Source of the DNA: Azorinus chamasolen
Taxonomy: Eukaryota; Mollusca; Bivalvia; Cardiida; Solecurtidae
Reading direction: 5' to 3'
NCBI GenBank assembly: GCA_963576725.1
Contig: OY755238.1
Location: forward strand, 27,485,201 to 27,549,200
Length of the DNA stretch: 64,000 nt
Positions 20,990-31,872 of the stretch are shown here, piece after piece. How positions within the stretch are numbered: position 1 is the first letter of the stretch; every line of letters begins with the position of its first letter. The notes beneath the pieces are model-generated. The model searched no databases and was not told the DNA's origin. It saw only the letters and a program-made list of their open reading frames with translations. The position numbers were made by a program, and so were the translations under genes.

Positions 20990-21560
20990 CATTATAAAAG
21001 TTAGCCAATAAATATTCATGATGCCCTTCAGGGGGAGAAGGTAGGGGATATGTTGTTTTTCCCTTGTCTTTCTGTCTGTTGGTTTGTTGGTTGGTTTGAC
21101 CCCAATTTTAAAGTTGGCAATAATTTTGTAGCCATTGCACATACATACTTCAAACTTGGCATTCATGTGCAACTTATGGAAGCAACAATTATTAGGGGGT
21201 GACTTGTTAAGGTCAAATTTAGATTGATTATCATTTTGTCGCCATTCAACATACATATTTCAAACTTGGCATGCATGTGCAACTTATAGAGGCGAACATT
21301 GTAAGGGGTGAATTATTCAGGCCAAGCTCATATATCAAGGTCAAAGGTCAAATTTCGTGTCAAATTTAGATTGGAAAAAAGTTAGTTGTCATTGTCCAAC
21401 ATACATCCTTCAAATTTGGCATGCATATGCAATTTATGGAAGCAAACATTTTAGGTCAATTTAGATTGGCTATACTTTTTTCGCCATTCAACATCCATCC
21501 TTCAAACTTGGCATGCATACGCAACTTATGGTGGCCACTTTTTCACGGGTGACTTATTAA
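20990..21560. repeat. Spaced repeat with CTTCAAACTTGGCATGCATG motif, unit 1
   Basis: A block with CATTCAACATACAT, TTCAAACTTGGCATGCATG, TGCAACTTATGGAGGC and GGGTGACTTATTAAGG recurs about five times with a spacing near 110-130 bp and heavy decay. One further block lies near 21895. The same array is at 37490-38070 and 54170-54550. A reverse-strand open frame across it has no protein features. Confidence 0.7.
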
Positions 21561-21582
21561 GGTGATAAGGTGGCTATTTTAA

Positions 21583-21822
21583 CCCTGCCCTCCATGAGTA
21601 TTTGTGTGAGAAATAACGATGTAATGAATATTAATTAGATTAATGTGTTATAATAGCACATTGACACAGGCATTTTGGCCATGCAGAAACAAAAGAATCA
21701 TATTTGTATTATACCACAAGCAAACAAAGCAGACCCTGATCAGACGGCTCCTAAAGGAGCCGTCTGATCTGGGTCTACTGTGTTTGCAAAGGCGTAGAAA
21801 GGCGTGTTTATGGAGTAATGGG
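21583..21822. mobile_element. TTAA-flanked MITE, unit 1
   Basis: It lies between TTAA at 21579-21582 and 21823-21826, with ends CCCTGCCCTCCATG and GGAGTAATGGG. It contains the palindrome CAGACGGCTCCTAAAGGAGC. Copies at the same position are in unit 2 (38096-38335) and unit 3 (54562-54801). Confidence 0.75.
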
Positions 21823-22149
21823 TTAACACTATTTGTAATTTTCAAAATCTATTAACCAAAGTTATATATCTATCTAAATTTCGTCGTCATTCAAAATACA
21901 TCCTTCAAAGTTGGCAGAAATGTGAAACTTATAGAGGCGATCATTTTAAGTGGTGACTTATAAAGGCCAAGGTCGTGGATCAAGGTCAAAAGTCATATCG
22001 GGGGCATAGTTTTTCACAAGCACATCTTGTTTACATTAATATTCAACAGGGAAAGGGTTAAATCCAGGAATCGATATAATTTGAACGTCCGGTTTAGTGG
22101 GATTTTACTGTATATTATTTTGCAATCTGAATTCGCCATGTACATATAT

Positions 22150-22365
22150 GTGAAATAAGGCTATTTTTAGATACAACCTCTTTGAATAAAACTACCGAAA
22201 ATGAGCATTAACTAAAGAAAAGGAATTTTTTAGAATTATGTAGTTGGAAACCATTGTGATAAATAGAGCATTTGGTCGTATAGGAGCAAATGCTCTATTT
22301 ATCACAATGGTTTCAAAAAGTGACTTTTACAGAGTCGTCAAAAGTCGTCAACATGAGAGAAAGGG
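22150..22365. mobile_element. TTAA MITE with long central hairpin, unit 1 (left end lost)
   Basis: The right end reads GAGAGAAAGGG before TTAA (22366-22369). The hairpin at about 22239-22312 pairs GAAACCATTGTGATAAATAG with CTATTTATCACAATGGTTTC. Complete copies are at 39452-39682 and 55501-55721. Confidence 0.65.
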
Positions 22366-22369
22366 TTAA

Positions 22370-22950
22370 CATTGCAAAACTCTGTACACTCTTATAATAC
22401 CAGACTGAAAGAAAGAGGTGGTTTCAGTTTGCCAAAAGTAACATGTGCTGCATCAAATTCTTTCTTTTATACTGGATCTAAACTTTGAAACATCTTACCA
22501 GTGGAATTTACTGTGATAAACAACTTATCTTCCTTTAAGTCAGCAATCAAGAGTCACTTAATGAGCATTATTACTTCTTATTATTTTGTGTATTTGCACA
22601 TCATTTTAATGAGCTCGACTGCTTATGATTGTTATAAATTTCGCAAAACAACTAAAGTGTTGTTCTATCATGCACTATTATCAATTACTTAACTGATGCA
22701 TAACTTGTATTTTCACGTTTTAAATTAAGGGACTGTGATACAAAAATGGTGTACCCATTAGTGTCTGTGACTGTATTAGTATTTATAAATGTAACTGCAT
22801 TTGATGCCACATTTTAATAATGTATTTAATAATATTACTTACAATTTAATTCATGTGATATAGCATCCACTTGTGATAGTATTCATATTATATTTTAACG
22901 CCTCTCTGTGTTATACCACCTGTGATAAGGACCACAATGAAAATAAAAGA
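22370..22950 (+). pseudogene. LINE 3' end (reverse transcriptase C-terminus and 3' UTR), unit 1
   Basis: The segment reads HSYNTRLKERGGFSLPK, then SFFYTGSKL, a stop where the other copies encode W, and NILPVEFTVI. The order YNTR..F..P....FFYTG..LWN.LP is typical of the C-terminus of jockey/CR1-type ORF2 proteins. An AT-rich 3' region follows, ending near CACAATGAAAATAAAAG. The TTAA MITE abuts its left end. The homologous tails at 39687 and 55726 keep the W. Confidence 0.65.
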
Positions 22951-23149
22951 ATGCTCTTTATTGTGTTATACTTGGTATAGAAAGCATGATATGGTTTTTC
23001 ACTATGAACCATTTTACTAATTACTATTTATTCTGATGTGATACATGTTTGTGAACCATATTAATATGTTTTCCATTTGCCGAAATCTATCTATCTATAT
23101 AGATGTATAATTTACTCATTTATCATTGAACAATACATTCATATAGATA

Positions 23150-23541
23150 CAGTAAAGCCCACTAAACCAGACGCTATATGTACAGTAAAACCTCTCTATA
23201 ACGACCACTAAATTACATCAAGTATTTTGTTTTAAATTCAGGTGGATGTTTATAGCAAGGTGAAAGTAAAACAGAACGCTCCTATAGGAGCGTTCTTTTT
23301 TACTTTCTTCTTGCTTTTAGCAACCACCTGCCCTAAATACCAACTATTTAACACAATTTAGTGGTCGTTATAGAGAGGTTTCACTGTACATGTAGAATAA
23401 CTATCGGTCTTGAAGACAGGTGGTAGCTTAATGCAGAGTGAAAGTCATGCAGAAAGCTCCTCCTGCATAAAGCACCTCACCTGCCTATACGTATATAAAT
23501 TCTTCTCTATGCTAGAATTCTAGTTTAGAGGGGATTTACTG
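23150..23541. mobile_element. TA-flanked hairpin MITE carrying a nested MITE, unit 1
   Basis: The outer element starts CAGTAAAGCCCACTAAACC after TA (23148-23149) and ends GAGGGGATTTACTG before TA. The inner element at 23183-23386 interrupts it. The homologous element in unit 3 (56503-56691) has no inner insertion. Confidence 0.7.
23183..23386. mobile_element. Pogo/Tigger-like hairpin MITE, nested, unit 1
   Basis: Terminal inverted repeats CAGTAAAACCTCTCTATAAC and GTTATAGAGAGGTTTCACTG are flanked by TA (23181-23182 and 23387-23388). The arms meet at GAACGCTCCTATAGGAGCGT. The empty site is TA at 56534-56535 in unit 3. Such termini and a TA target are characteristic of pogo/Tigger elements. There is no transposase. 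Confidence 0.75.
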
Positions 23542-23775
23542 TATTTTATTTTTAACAATATACATGAAGTATGCTGAAAGTCTCTCAGCATTTTCGAATA
23601 AAGTCATCTAGTTCAATAGTACATTGCTCCCTCTCTACAACGACACCCTTCGGGATACGAAGATTGTATGTGTTGTTCAGAGGGAGTTGTTATAGGGAGG
23701 AAAAATCAAACATAATTAGCTTGTTTGCAGATCCCCAGATGATATTATTTCGATAACAGAACCGTTATGCCTGAA

Positions 23776-23853
23776 TCAAACCCTATGCTGTGACCACTCT
23801 TTAGAATCGTCACTTTTTGACGATTCTAAAACGTGGTCACAACATAGGGTTTG
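23776..23853. mobile_element. Hairpin element related to 19993-20090
   Basis: ATCAAACCCTATGCTGTGAC pairs with a right arm containing GTGGTCACAACATAGGGTTT, closing at GTCACTTTTTGAC. It is found only in unit 1. Confidence 0.55.
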
Positions 23854-24079
23854 GTGGAGGCATAAAGAAAATACGATGGAAAAAGTTGTGTCTGGAGCCT
23901 TGTTGTTTCGGAAACAATGACATGCGTTGTTGTAAGGAGGGAATCGTTATTGAGAGGGACGTTGTAGGGAGGGAGCACTGTATACAATATTCACAATGAA
24001 AGGGAGACAACAAATAAAAACCGAACTACCAAGTGACGCGGAATAATTTTCTTCTAATTGATAAAACTACCGAACAGTT

Positions 24080-24510
24080 AATATGCAATAGAAGAACCGT
24101 CTGATCAGGGTATGTACTGTTTGTCATTTGACCACTTACTCCATATCTACCCACTCTACGCAATCGCAAACAGAGTAGACCCATACCAGACAGCTCCTGC
24201 TGGAACCGTCTAATCAGGGTCTCCTCTGTTTGTATATGTTTATATATAAATATGATTCTACAGTTTCTGCCATAGCCAAATGCTTCTGTGTCAATGTTTC
24301 GAATACTGAATTATCAAAATGGATACGTGCAATGTATATTGTGTGACAATTCAGTATTTAAAGGTATTCACACAATGTACATTACATGTATCCACTTTGA
24401 TTATTCAGTATTGAAAAGGGTAACACACAACATAAATTACACGTATCCACTTTGATAATTCAGTATTTAAAAGGATACCACACAACATACATTACACGTA
24501 TTCGCGTTAT
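24080..24510. repeat. MITE fragment with 55-bp satellite relics, unit 1
   Basis: A palindromic-family fragment (about 24090-24235) leads into an inverted half-unit and about three units of the 55-bp satellite (ATCCACTTTGATAATTCAGT). The target ATTCGCGT at 24500-24507 is uninterrupted here, while unit 3 carries a hAT-like element at this point. Confidence 0.7.
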
Positions 24511-25047
24511 TATGAAAACATTTCTCAGTGGATTTATCCCTTTACTCCAACGATATACATGTACATATAAGAAATAATGACACCATGAATTTATAGTTAG
24601 ATATTTTATTGAATAATAGGCCCAACAGTACAAGGTGGCAAATAATGATTATTACATGATCAACAGCAGAATGAGTTAAACTCATCATATACTCTACATA
24701 CACTCCAACAACCTTACGCATGCAACGTGTTCGAGAGGAAAATAGTCTTACTTTGTTTTTGGTACTAAGAAAAGTCAATTTTGATAAGGACTTTACCCGC
24801 CACAGTGAGGTAACTCTCTATTCAAGTTGAATAAATATTTTGAAAGCACAATTTGTAGTTATTGTTCTAGAATTAAATAAACTAATCATCGACTAATTTG
24901 CTATAAATGAATTATTTGGTTTTAATTAAATTTGAAAATAATTTCATTCACTTTTACCATAGTTAATGTTATGAAGTTTGTTTCCTGATCAGATGCTCAA
25001 CTACTAGGCGTCTGATCTGGATCCAAACAACTTACAAAATGATTTTA
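24511..25047. other. Unit 1 non-coding region with one unexpanded 45-bp unit
   Basis: It contains a single ATAAGAAATAATGACACCAT at about 24567-24586 and an empty TA target at 24690-24691 (filled in units 2 and 3). The 3' part has a decayed GATCAGATGCTC..GCGTCTGATC hairpin near 24985-25017. No gene. Confidence 0.5.
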
Positions 25048-26097
25048 GCCAACTCAGCGTAACATATTATGCCAGCGCCCCGTTTCTATTTGTAATCTGT
25101 GTGAGGAAAACCTGAGTCCAGTTAATTCATGTCTACATTTTGTAATTGTAACGTGATCCAAGTACGACTCGAAACCAAAATCTGTAAACAGTCTGTAGGT
25201 ATCTGCGCGAGTCGAAATACTAATCTCTGAGTTCCATGTTTGAATGGATTGATAAGATAATCTTTGTTTACACAGTTGCAAGAATAAATCGACGCTACCC
25301 ACTCCCTGATTTAACCAAGCATAATTTAGTCCTAAGTTCTCTAGTAAATTCCTGAGTGTCGATGCCCAAGACGGCTTATTCGGATATGTTTCCATGTCGG
25401 TAAACATCATATTGTAAACAACTCTGATGTATTTCGAGTCAGAGCATTGTGTAATTTTTAACCAGTATCCAATAAGCGAGATAAACCTGTGTATTTTTAA
25501 ATTGGATCTACCCAGCTCCCCATAAATAAAATTGTTTTGTGTTTGTTGCTGTACCCTGAGTAGTTGTTTGCAAAGTTGTAAATGGACACGTTCGAGCTTA
25601 GTTTCATTGCTAAACCCCGAAACCTCGCTCTCATAGTTTAAGATTGGTTAAATAAGTTTATCAAAGACAAAGAGCCCAAGTGTATGTTTAACAGATATAT
25701 TTGTAAATTTGTACTTGTAAGATTTAAACGTATAAATTGCCTTTATTGCCTGTTCGCTAAGAGCAGTGTGTGTTTCTGTAAATGATCCCCCAGTTGAAAA
25801 TACGACCCTAAATAATTGAATTTACTAACGATTTCAATAGTTTTGCCATCGAATGTGAAGTTGGGATATCTATTATGTCTACCGGCCTTTATAAATTAAT
25901 ATTTTCCTGTTTTCAGTATTTACAGTTAGTTTCAATTTTTCACAATAGTCTTGAAAATGTTTAGACACGATTGTAGACCGTTCTCTGAATACGCCGTAAA
26001 ATGGAGAACGTTTAAATTAACCTCATCATTCGACCATGTCTCTGTAAACAATAGAATGTCATTATCCTGAAATAAAGTTTTAATTTCACTTGAATCG
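25048..26097 (-). pseudogene. LINE remnant, internally deleted, unit 1
   Basis: Read on the reverse strand, an endonuclease-domain fragment (QDNDILLFTETWSNDEV, about 26018-26095) is joined by deletion to the distal part of a reverse transcriptase (KLTVNTENRKILI near 25900) and then to NYESEVSGF, GELGRSNLKIHRFISLIGYW, LGLNYAWLNQGVGSVDLFL and SSHRLQIETG (25054-25410). The ETW motif of APE-type endonucleases and this terminal region are typical of CR1/jockey-like elements. In-frame stops and the missing palm make it inactive. The zinc-knuckle C-terminus present in units 2 and 3 is deleted here. Confidence 0.75.
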
Positions 26098-27330
26098 AGT
26101 TTGTTACATCGTTTTCCAACATTTCATTGGGCATTCAAACGGCAAAAGCGAAGTTCGCCAGTTTCCACTCCGGTCACCTACATTTGTGTATTTTCGCTAT
26201 TTGTGTATCGACCGTTCCACCACTGTCTATTATATAGTGCACAAGCGGTTCTTGCTGTTTCTGGAAAACCTCATTTCTATTAATAGACGTGTTCCATTTA
26301 TCATGGTTTTGTGTTCGATTTGCATATGTGGAATGCTGTTTGGTCTTATACGGATCACGACGGCTGCGACCTGCATCCTATCGCATGGATGTTCTTACAA
26401 TGGACACAGGTGAGACACTATTAAAATAGTTTTTTCTCCACATGCGTAATGGAACTGTTCGATCTAGCTGCATCACCTGACTCTCCATTCACTTTGATAA
26501 TTCAGTATTTAAAAGAGTAACACACACCATACATAACACGTATCCACGTTATTATGAAAGCATTTCTCAGTGAATGTATCCCCTTACTCCATTGATACAA
26601 ATGTATTATGTAAGAAATAATGACACTATGGATATCACTCACATGTTTTTACAATGACATATGAACACATGAATATTTGGCCGTGGAAGAAACTGAAGAA
26701 TCATATATTTATTATGTCATAAGCAAACATAGCGGACCCTGATCAGACAGCTCCTTTAGGAGCCGTCTGATCTGGGTCTACTCTGCAAATGCATAACAAT
26801 GCCTATTTGTGGATTAAAGGCTTAAAACAAGAGATAAATCTTGTTCTCCTGGAATTAACACATCACTGAGCTGGATGTACTCTGTTTGCAAAGAAGTAGA
26901 AAGGCGTATTTATGGAGTATTAAAATGTTAAGAAATATTCTTAATTCAACCATTTCCCTCAAAGTAAGGCCTATAAATGCCTTTGCAAGCAGAGTAGATC
27001 CAGGTCAGACAACTCATAGTCAATGTGTAAATAAATTAATTGACTATGAAGTGTTTTATTTCTCCAACTATATGCCACCTGGCACGCATTTTCAAACGGC
27101 ATGGACCCAGATAAGTCGCCGAGTAACTTGAAGCTGTATGACACTCAATCAATGTTTCTCAAATTTTTGATCAAATACGAAGTTGTCAAGATTGTACCAG
27201 ATCCAATTTTGAGCAGACATCATTTCTTTCACAGTGGAATAGCAAACAGAGCAGACCCTGATCAGACGTCTCCTATAGGAAAAACAGCTGGTGTAACTTG
27301 TAAGATCGCATTATTTTAGCCTCCCTTTGG
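26098..27330. repeat. MITE mosaic with empty hAT target, end of unit 1
   Basis: ATTTCTAT at 26273-26280 is the uninterrupted target of the hAT-like element of units 2 and 3. The following sequence includes one 55-bp satellite unit (about 26490-26545), a palindromic MITE body at 26580-26800 (CAGACAGCTCCTTTAGGAGC) and further fragments to 27330. Short open frames here have no family features. Confidence 0.6.
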
Positions 27331-27599
27331 ATTTTACACAAGAAAACTTCCCTTGTATTGATTTCGCCTTATCGTGCGTATGAATACACCAAATAAGGAA
27401 TGTTCCAGATAAGAACTAGTACTTCTATATTCAGTAACGCATGTTAGGTAGTACATCTGAGAAGTGAGAAAATGTATTTCCGAGGTATGCATTATGTAAA
27501 GCAGATTGCGACTGCTTGTTTGAATGGAGTCGTAGTGTTTAGTTATATTCGTTCCCAAGGATGTTCGTAGATAGACTGTCAAATAGTATGTAGTAAGCA

Positions 27600-28240
27600 G
27601 AGCATTGTCATCATCATAATCAAACAGTGTCATTATCAACATTATTACCATTTATCATAATCATCGACATAACTATCACATAACCATCACAATCACCATC
27701 ATCATTATCATCTACACTAACAGAACTACCATCAGTATCAATATCATCATCATCATCACCATCTACATCTCTAGAATCGACGTCATCTACAGAGCCACTG
27801 TCACCATTATCATCATCATCATCAGCATCATCATCATCATCATAATCATCATCATCATCATCATCATCATCTATACCACCACAACCACCGTTAGTATCAA
27901 TATCACCATCACCATCTACACCGCTAGAATAACTATCATCTGCACTAGAACTTCTTCTTTACCCATTCCTTCTTCTTTTCGCCTCTTCTTCTCCTTCCAT
28001 CATTATCACCACCAACACCAGAACCATCACCATTAGCATCATCATTATCATCAACATTATCATTATCACTATCACTGTTGTCTTCATCATCGTCGTCATT
28101 GTTGTCCTCATTATCATCATCACCGTCGTCGTCATTATTGTCACCGACGATATTATGATCAATATGACCTTTTAACATGTCCTCGTTGCAATAATTAAGT
28201 CCGTAATCATTACTGGCGACGAATATGTATCAACCTCATC
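27600..28240. repeat. ATC/CAT trinucleotide repeat, unit 2
   Basis: About 640 bp of imperfect (ATC)n with ACC, GTC and AAC variants; the longest pure run is near 27825-27870. Reverse-strand frames read Asp/Asn or Met/Thr low complexity and are not supported as genes. Confidence 0.9.
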
Positions 28241-28780
28241 TTATCCCTCATCCACGTCACCGCCTTCTTTGGTGGGATGAGACTTACGATAAAATCCAAT
28301 ACAATAAACATCTAGTAAAGAAAAATAGTTTTTTAATACATGCGATAGCTTAATACAGAGTGAAAGTAATTTACAGAAAGCTCCAATTAGAGCTTTATGT
28401 GTTGTTCTCATTCTGTTGTTAGCAATCGCCTGTGTACAAAATACAGGAAGCTCCTTCAAAAAAAAAAATAGCGTCCCCAGAGACGTTTATTAGAGATACT
28501 ATAGTACTTATTGCTTTGTCACATGACTCCTGGAGGAGCCTTCTGATCAGAGTCTGCACTGTTTGTCATTCAAAACATCTAGCCTTTCATACTAAGTGGG
28601 TTCTATATTTGAACAAGCATGGGCTATGCCACTCCCGTTATTCAGGATTGAAAAAGTTAATCTTTTCATGTGTAAAGAACGTTTTTATCCCGTCACAAGG
28701 CATTCTACTACACAGCTTTGATGCAGAATATAAATTTTAACCCTTTACTCCAAACGTACGCCTTTCTACGTTTATATAGA
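28241..28780. repeat. MITE relics, unit 2
   Basis: It matches 13300-14000 of unit 1 without the MITE at 13493. A TTAA element start (CCCTTTACTCCAAACG at 28741) is cut off at about 28770 by the next insertion. No gene. Confidence 0.5.
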
Positions 28781-29800
28781 GGAGTACAATAACAACTCGA
28801 TTCTCCGGTTGACAGCTTTATTTCAGAGACCTAGCTATATGAGAGCTAGCAGCCTTCTCCCCGACTTCTAAACCTAGCCTCAAGCTAGCCTAAAGCCAAT
28901 CTCCCAAAACTAGATTTTTGAGCTGCTTACATACCAAGTTAGTGAACTAGGAAAACCTATCCATATGCATAACTGACGTCAATATGCAGATAAATGATTA
29001 CTTCTTCAAAGGCCATGTACCCTTAGCGTGCTGTTAATCCCCATATTTACATGACAATATTACACCCTACCCTACCCATTCAAATAAAACAAAAACAGTT
29101 ATAAGCATGGATCAACACACTATTGTAATGTCCCGACTCTAAGGCCCGTCTCTTTTATAACTAAAGTTCATAATACGCGTCGCTGTTAATCCGATGAGTC
29201 CAGCGCTGATGGATTAGAAGGAAAGCTCATGTATCAAGGCTATCATTGATCTTAACACTCAGACATCGATATAGGTTTGACATAATGTAATGGCCAAATG
29301 TCTGAATAAAACTGAGGTTCTGAGAAAAAGTTTTGAAGTCTGTTAATGAAGATGTACTTCTTCAAAAAGTCTGCGTAGTTCCGTGATTTGTTGATATAAG
29401 AAAGATACTGAAATTGTATAATGATTTAGTTATCACAGCACGTGTCCAACCCTGAGCTATCTCCAGAAAGTCTGCGATAGATTTATGATTTATTGATATA
29501 AAAAAGATACTGACACTTTATGTAATGATTTAGTTATCACAGCACTTGTCCAACCCTAAGCTATCAGGTGTCAGAAAATATTAACAAACACAGAAGTACT
29601 ACAGATACACATTACATACATGAACAAAAGAACAAGTACAACGACACAAAACAAACAAAAGTAAGGGTGACAAAGAGAGTACCGCCTTGGCACGGTCATG
29701 ACAAAGAGAGTTCCACCTTGGCACGGTCATGACAAAGAGAGTACCGCCTTGGCACGGTCATGACAAAGAGAGTACCGCCTTTGCACGGTCAGTAGCCCCA
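28780..29800 (-). mobile_element. Private insertion in unit 2, possible LTR-retroelement remnant
   Basis: This block has no counterpart in units 1 or 3. On the reverse strand it shows a TATA-like TTATAAAAGAG (about 29151-29161), then AATAAAGCTGTCAACC (about 28805-28820) close to the end, the layout of an LTR with promoter, poly(A) signal and short U5. A duplicated internal segment (TTAGTTATCACAGCAC at about 29426 and 29528) and a 31-bp array lie upstream in that orientation. There are no TG/CA ends or coding domains, so the LTR reading is tentative. Confidence 0.3.
29668..29791. repeat. 31-bp tandem repeat, 4 units
   Basis: The unit is TGACAAAGAGAGTACCGCC followed by TTGGCACGGTCA. It lies inside the private unit 2 insertion. 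Confidence 0.9.
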
Positions 29801-31240
29801 ATTTAGGTACTTTCTAATTTGGTAAATAATTATTAATTCTTATTTTACATTTAACCCTTTAGCTAGTAGAGATGCCTTTTGACACCTTTGCAGACATGGT
29901 AGAACCAGATTAGACATGTCCTAATGGTCTGGCCTGTTTTCTGATGCCGTAATGTAATAATATAAATCTGATTTTACAGTTTCTTCCATGACCAAAAATC
30001 CCGTGTTTCTATGCCACTATTTAAAATTCAGCTGGGTAATTAATATTCATGATATCATTATTTCTTATGTGAATATTCATTGAAAACATTTACCAGTAAC
30101 CCTTTCCTTTATACAAATCCCTTTTTACATCTCTGCAAATAGAATAGATCCAGATCAGCTCTCTCCTATAAGACTCTACAGTTTCTACTAATACCAAACA
30201 ATCCTCTGTACACATGCCTTTATAAAAATTCAGCTGATGAATATTCACGATGTCCTTATTTCTTACATGAGTATTCACCAGGGACAAAGTTAACCATTTC
30301 CTTCATATAAACGCCTTTTCACCTATCTGCAAACAGAGTAGACCCAGATTACAAGGATCCTAGTAGAGCCCTGTAATCAGCGTTTGCACTCTGTCATTCA
30401 AAACTTTCCTTACTGAATGGGCTCTGTATTTAAACAACGATGGGCTATCCCATTCTCGTAATTCAGGGTCTGAAGTATTAAACGTTTATTTATTACTATA
30501 CACGTAGAATGTGTAACAGTTTAACACGGACTTGATATCAGATCAAATGATACTCTTACTCACAGATAACTTGCAGTCGATTTGTTTACAAGTTAATAAA
30601 GTATAATGCAAGTAAGCCTTTGCCTACTTACGCGACCTAACTGTCATTTGCAAACAGCCTGGATCCAAGTCACTGAGTAAATCGGAATCAAAGCTTTTTG
30701 ACACTTGTCAATAATTTCACAAAAGCGTGTCTCGTAAAACATGATCAATAGCTTCTCTTTTTGCGTTTCTACTTTTGCTTTCGAAGGATCACCCATTTTC
30801 AGAATTTAGGTATCAGCCCTTTCCCGAATGTGTATGTGGCCAGGTATCAAGCAGATTAATATGTGCCCCATAACCCTCCTCTGTTCTATGTTTAGTGCAA
30901 TTTTCAATACCGACTTAATATCCATGGACAAACAGTTACAATGATAGATGGAATGTTTTACATTGTAGCCCGTTAAGAAATTAAAGAAACAGATCTATCA
31001 AATTACATTGATAAACAAAGTTCACTTTGATCAGAGGGCCCCAATTTGGATCTACTCTGTTTGCAAATGTGTGAAAAGGCGTTTATGAAGGAAAGGGTTA
31101 AAGTCAGCAAGTCACTCCCTTAACCTTTCCTCCATAGAAACGCCATTGCAAACAAAGTAGACCCGGATCAGACGGTTCCCGTCAGCCGCTTCTACAGTTC
31201 GTATCAATACCATAAAGCATATGTACATAAGTCTCCATAA
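29801..31240. repeat. MITE mosaic upstream of gene copy 2
   Basis: TTAA-type elements lie in tandem at about 29852-30090 and 30110-30290, followed by a CAGAGTAGACCCAGATTACA element to about 30480 and the CCTTTGCCTACTTACGCG element at about 30615-30860. The element at 30874-31097 occupies the TTAA site that is empty in unit 1. No gene. Confidence 0.6.
30874..31097. mobile_element. TTAA-type MITE at a shared target, unit 2
   Basis: It starts CCCTCCTCTGTTC after ATAA (30870-30873, a decayed TTAA) and ends GGAAAGGG before TTAA (31098-31101). The flanks match 15630-15650 of unit 1, which is empty, and 48805-49060 of unit 3, where a different MITE sits. Confidence 0.65.
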
Positions 31241-31440
31241 GCTCCTAATGGCCTGGCCTGTTTTTGTAGGTAGTGGAGGTCCGGGGTTCAAATCCCGGTT
31301 CCTTTCGAAAATTTCAGAGAACGCTTTTCCGTGTCTCCCACCCGCACATCCTCTCCACCCTGGGGTTAAAATGGATACCTATGAGGGTCATTCGCCGGTA
31401 GTGCGGCTGCATGATTGCGCCATATGTTAGCAGTGCTCAA
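31240..31440 (+). mobile_element. tRNA-derived SINE-like insertion
   Basis: A B-box match GGTTCAAATCC (31285-31295) sits in a pairing arm CCGGG..CCCGG. The segment is less AT-rich than its flanks, ends in GAGGGTCATTCGCCGG-type sequence, and interrupts MITE sequence that is continuous in units 1 and 3. The A box is weak, so a functional tRNA is not proposed. Confidence 0.4.
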
Positions 31441-31537
31441 TATTGTAGGACTATATGTCATTTTGATCCATTAAAATTTCATTTCAAAATAATTGCATTG
31501 AAAATATATGGTAGGTTATATTTACAGTTGTGTAAAA

Positions 31538-31557
31538 GTCTGTGGTTTGTTTTCCAG
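31538..31557 (+). promoter_or_regulatory. Conserved splice-acceptor-like site, gene copy 2
   Basis: GTGGTTTGTTTTCCAG precedes ATGAAGAAAACATTTCC, as in the other copies. It survives although the downstream coding region is broken. Confidence 0.45.
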
Positions 31558-31872
31558 ATGAAGAAAACATTTCCACCTACCCATGGTTGTCGAGGAACGT
31601 GATTGCCTTCGGCGCAAGGACACTAAAATGAGACTTTCTTAGACGGTGGTTAACAATATCGTCAGTCACATTTAAAACAAAACATATAGTTATTATTATG
31701 CATAAGAAATGTACCACATGTTTAACACATGTGCGTATACTTCCTACATTTTGAAGTAGGTTCAAGGAAGCAATGGTTCATTAACAGAAATACATGTACA
31801 TTCATAATCCATGAAAAGATTATGATCATTTGATATTTGTCCACAAATGTTTTGGAAGTGTACAAAATCACA

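Larger units (their letters stand above)
10785..27100. repeat. Segmental repeat unit 1 (about 16.3 kb)
   Basis: The unit starts at GGACCCAGATAAGTCGCCG, a junction that recurs near 27111, 45346 and 63243, so its ends are defined only to within tens of bases. It contains the intact TPR-TIR gene at 16417. It lacks the hAT-like insertion, the second Tigger-like MITE and the LINE 3'-terminal segment found in units 2 and 3, but is the only unit with the MITE at 13493-13734. Confidence 0.85.

Noticed and set aside
29180..29230. Hammerhead ribozyme
   Set aside because: The CUGAUGA core is mutated, GAAA is not placed after stem II and no cleavage-side stem could be formed. Mentioned only as a hint.
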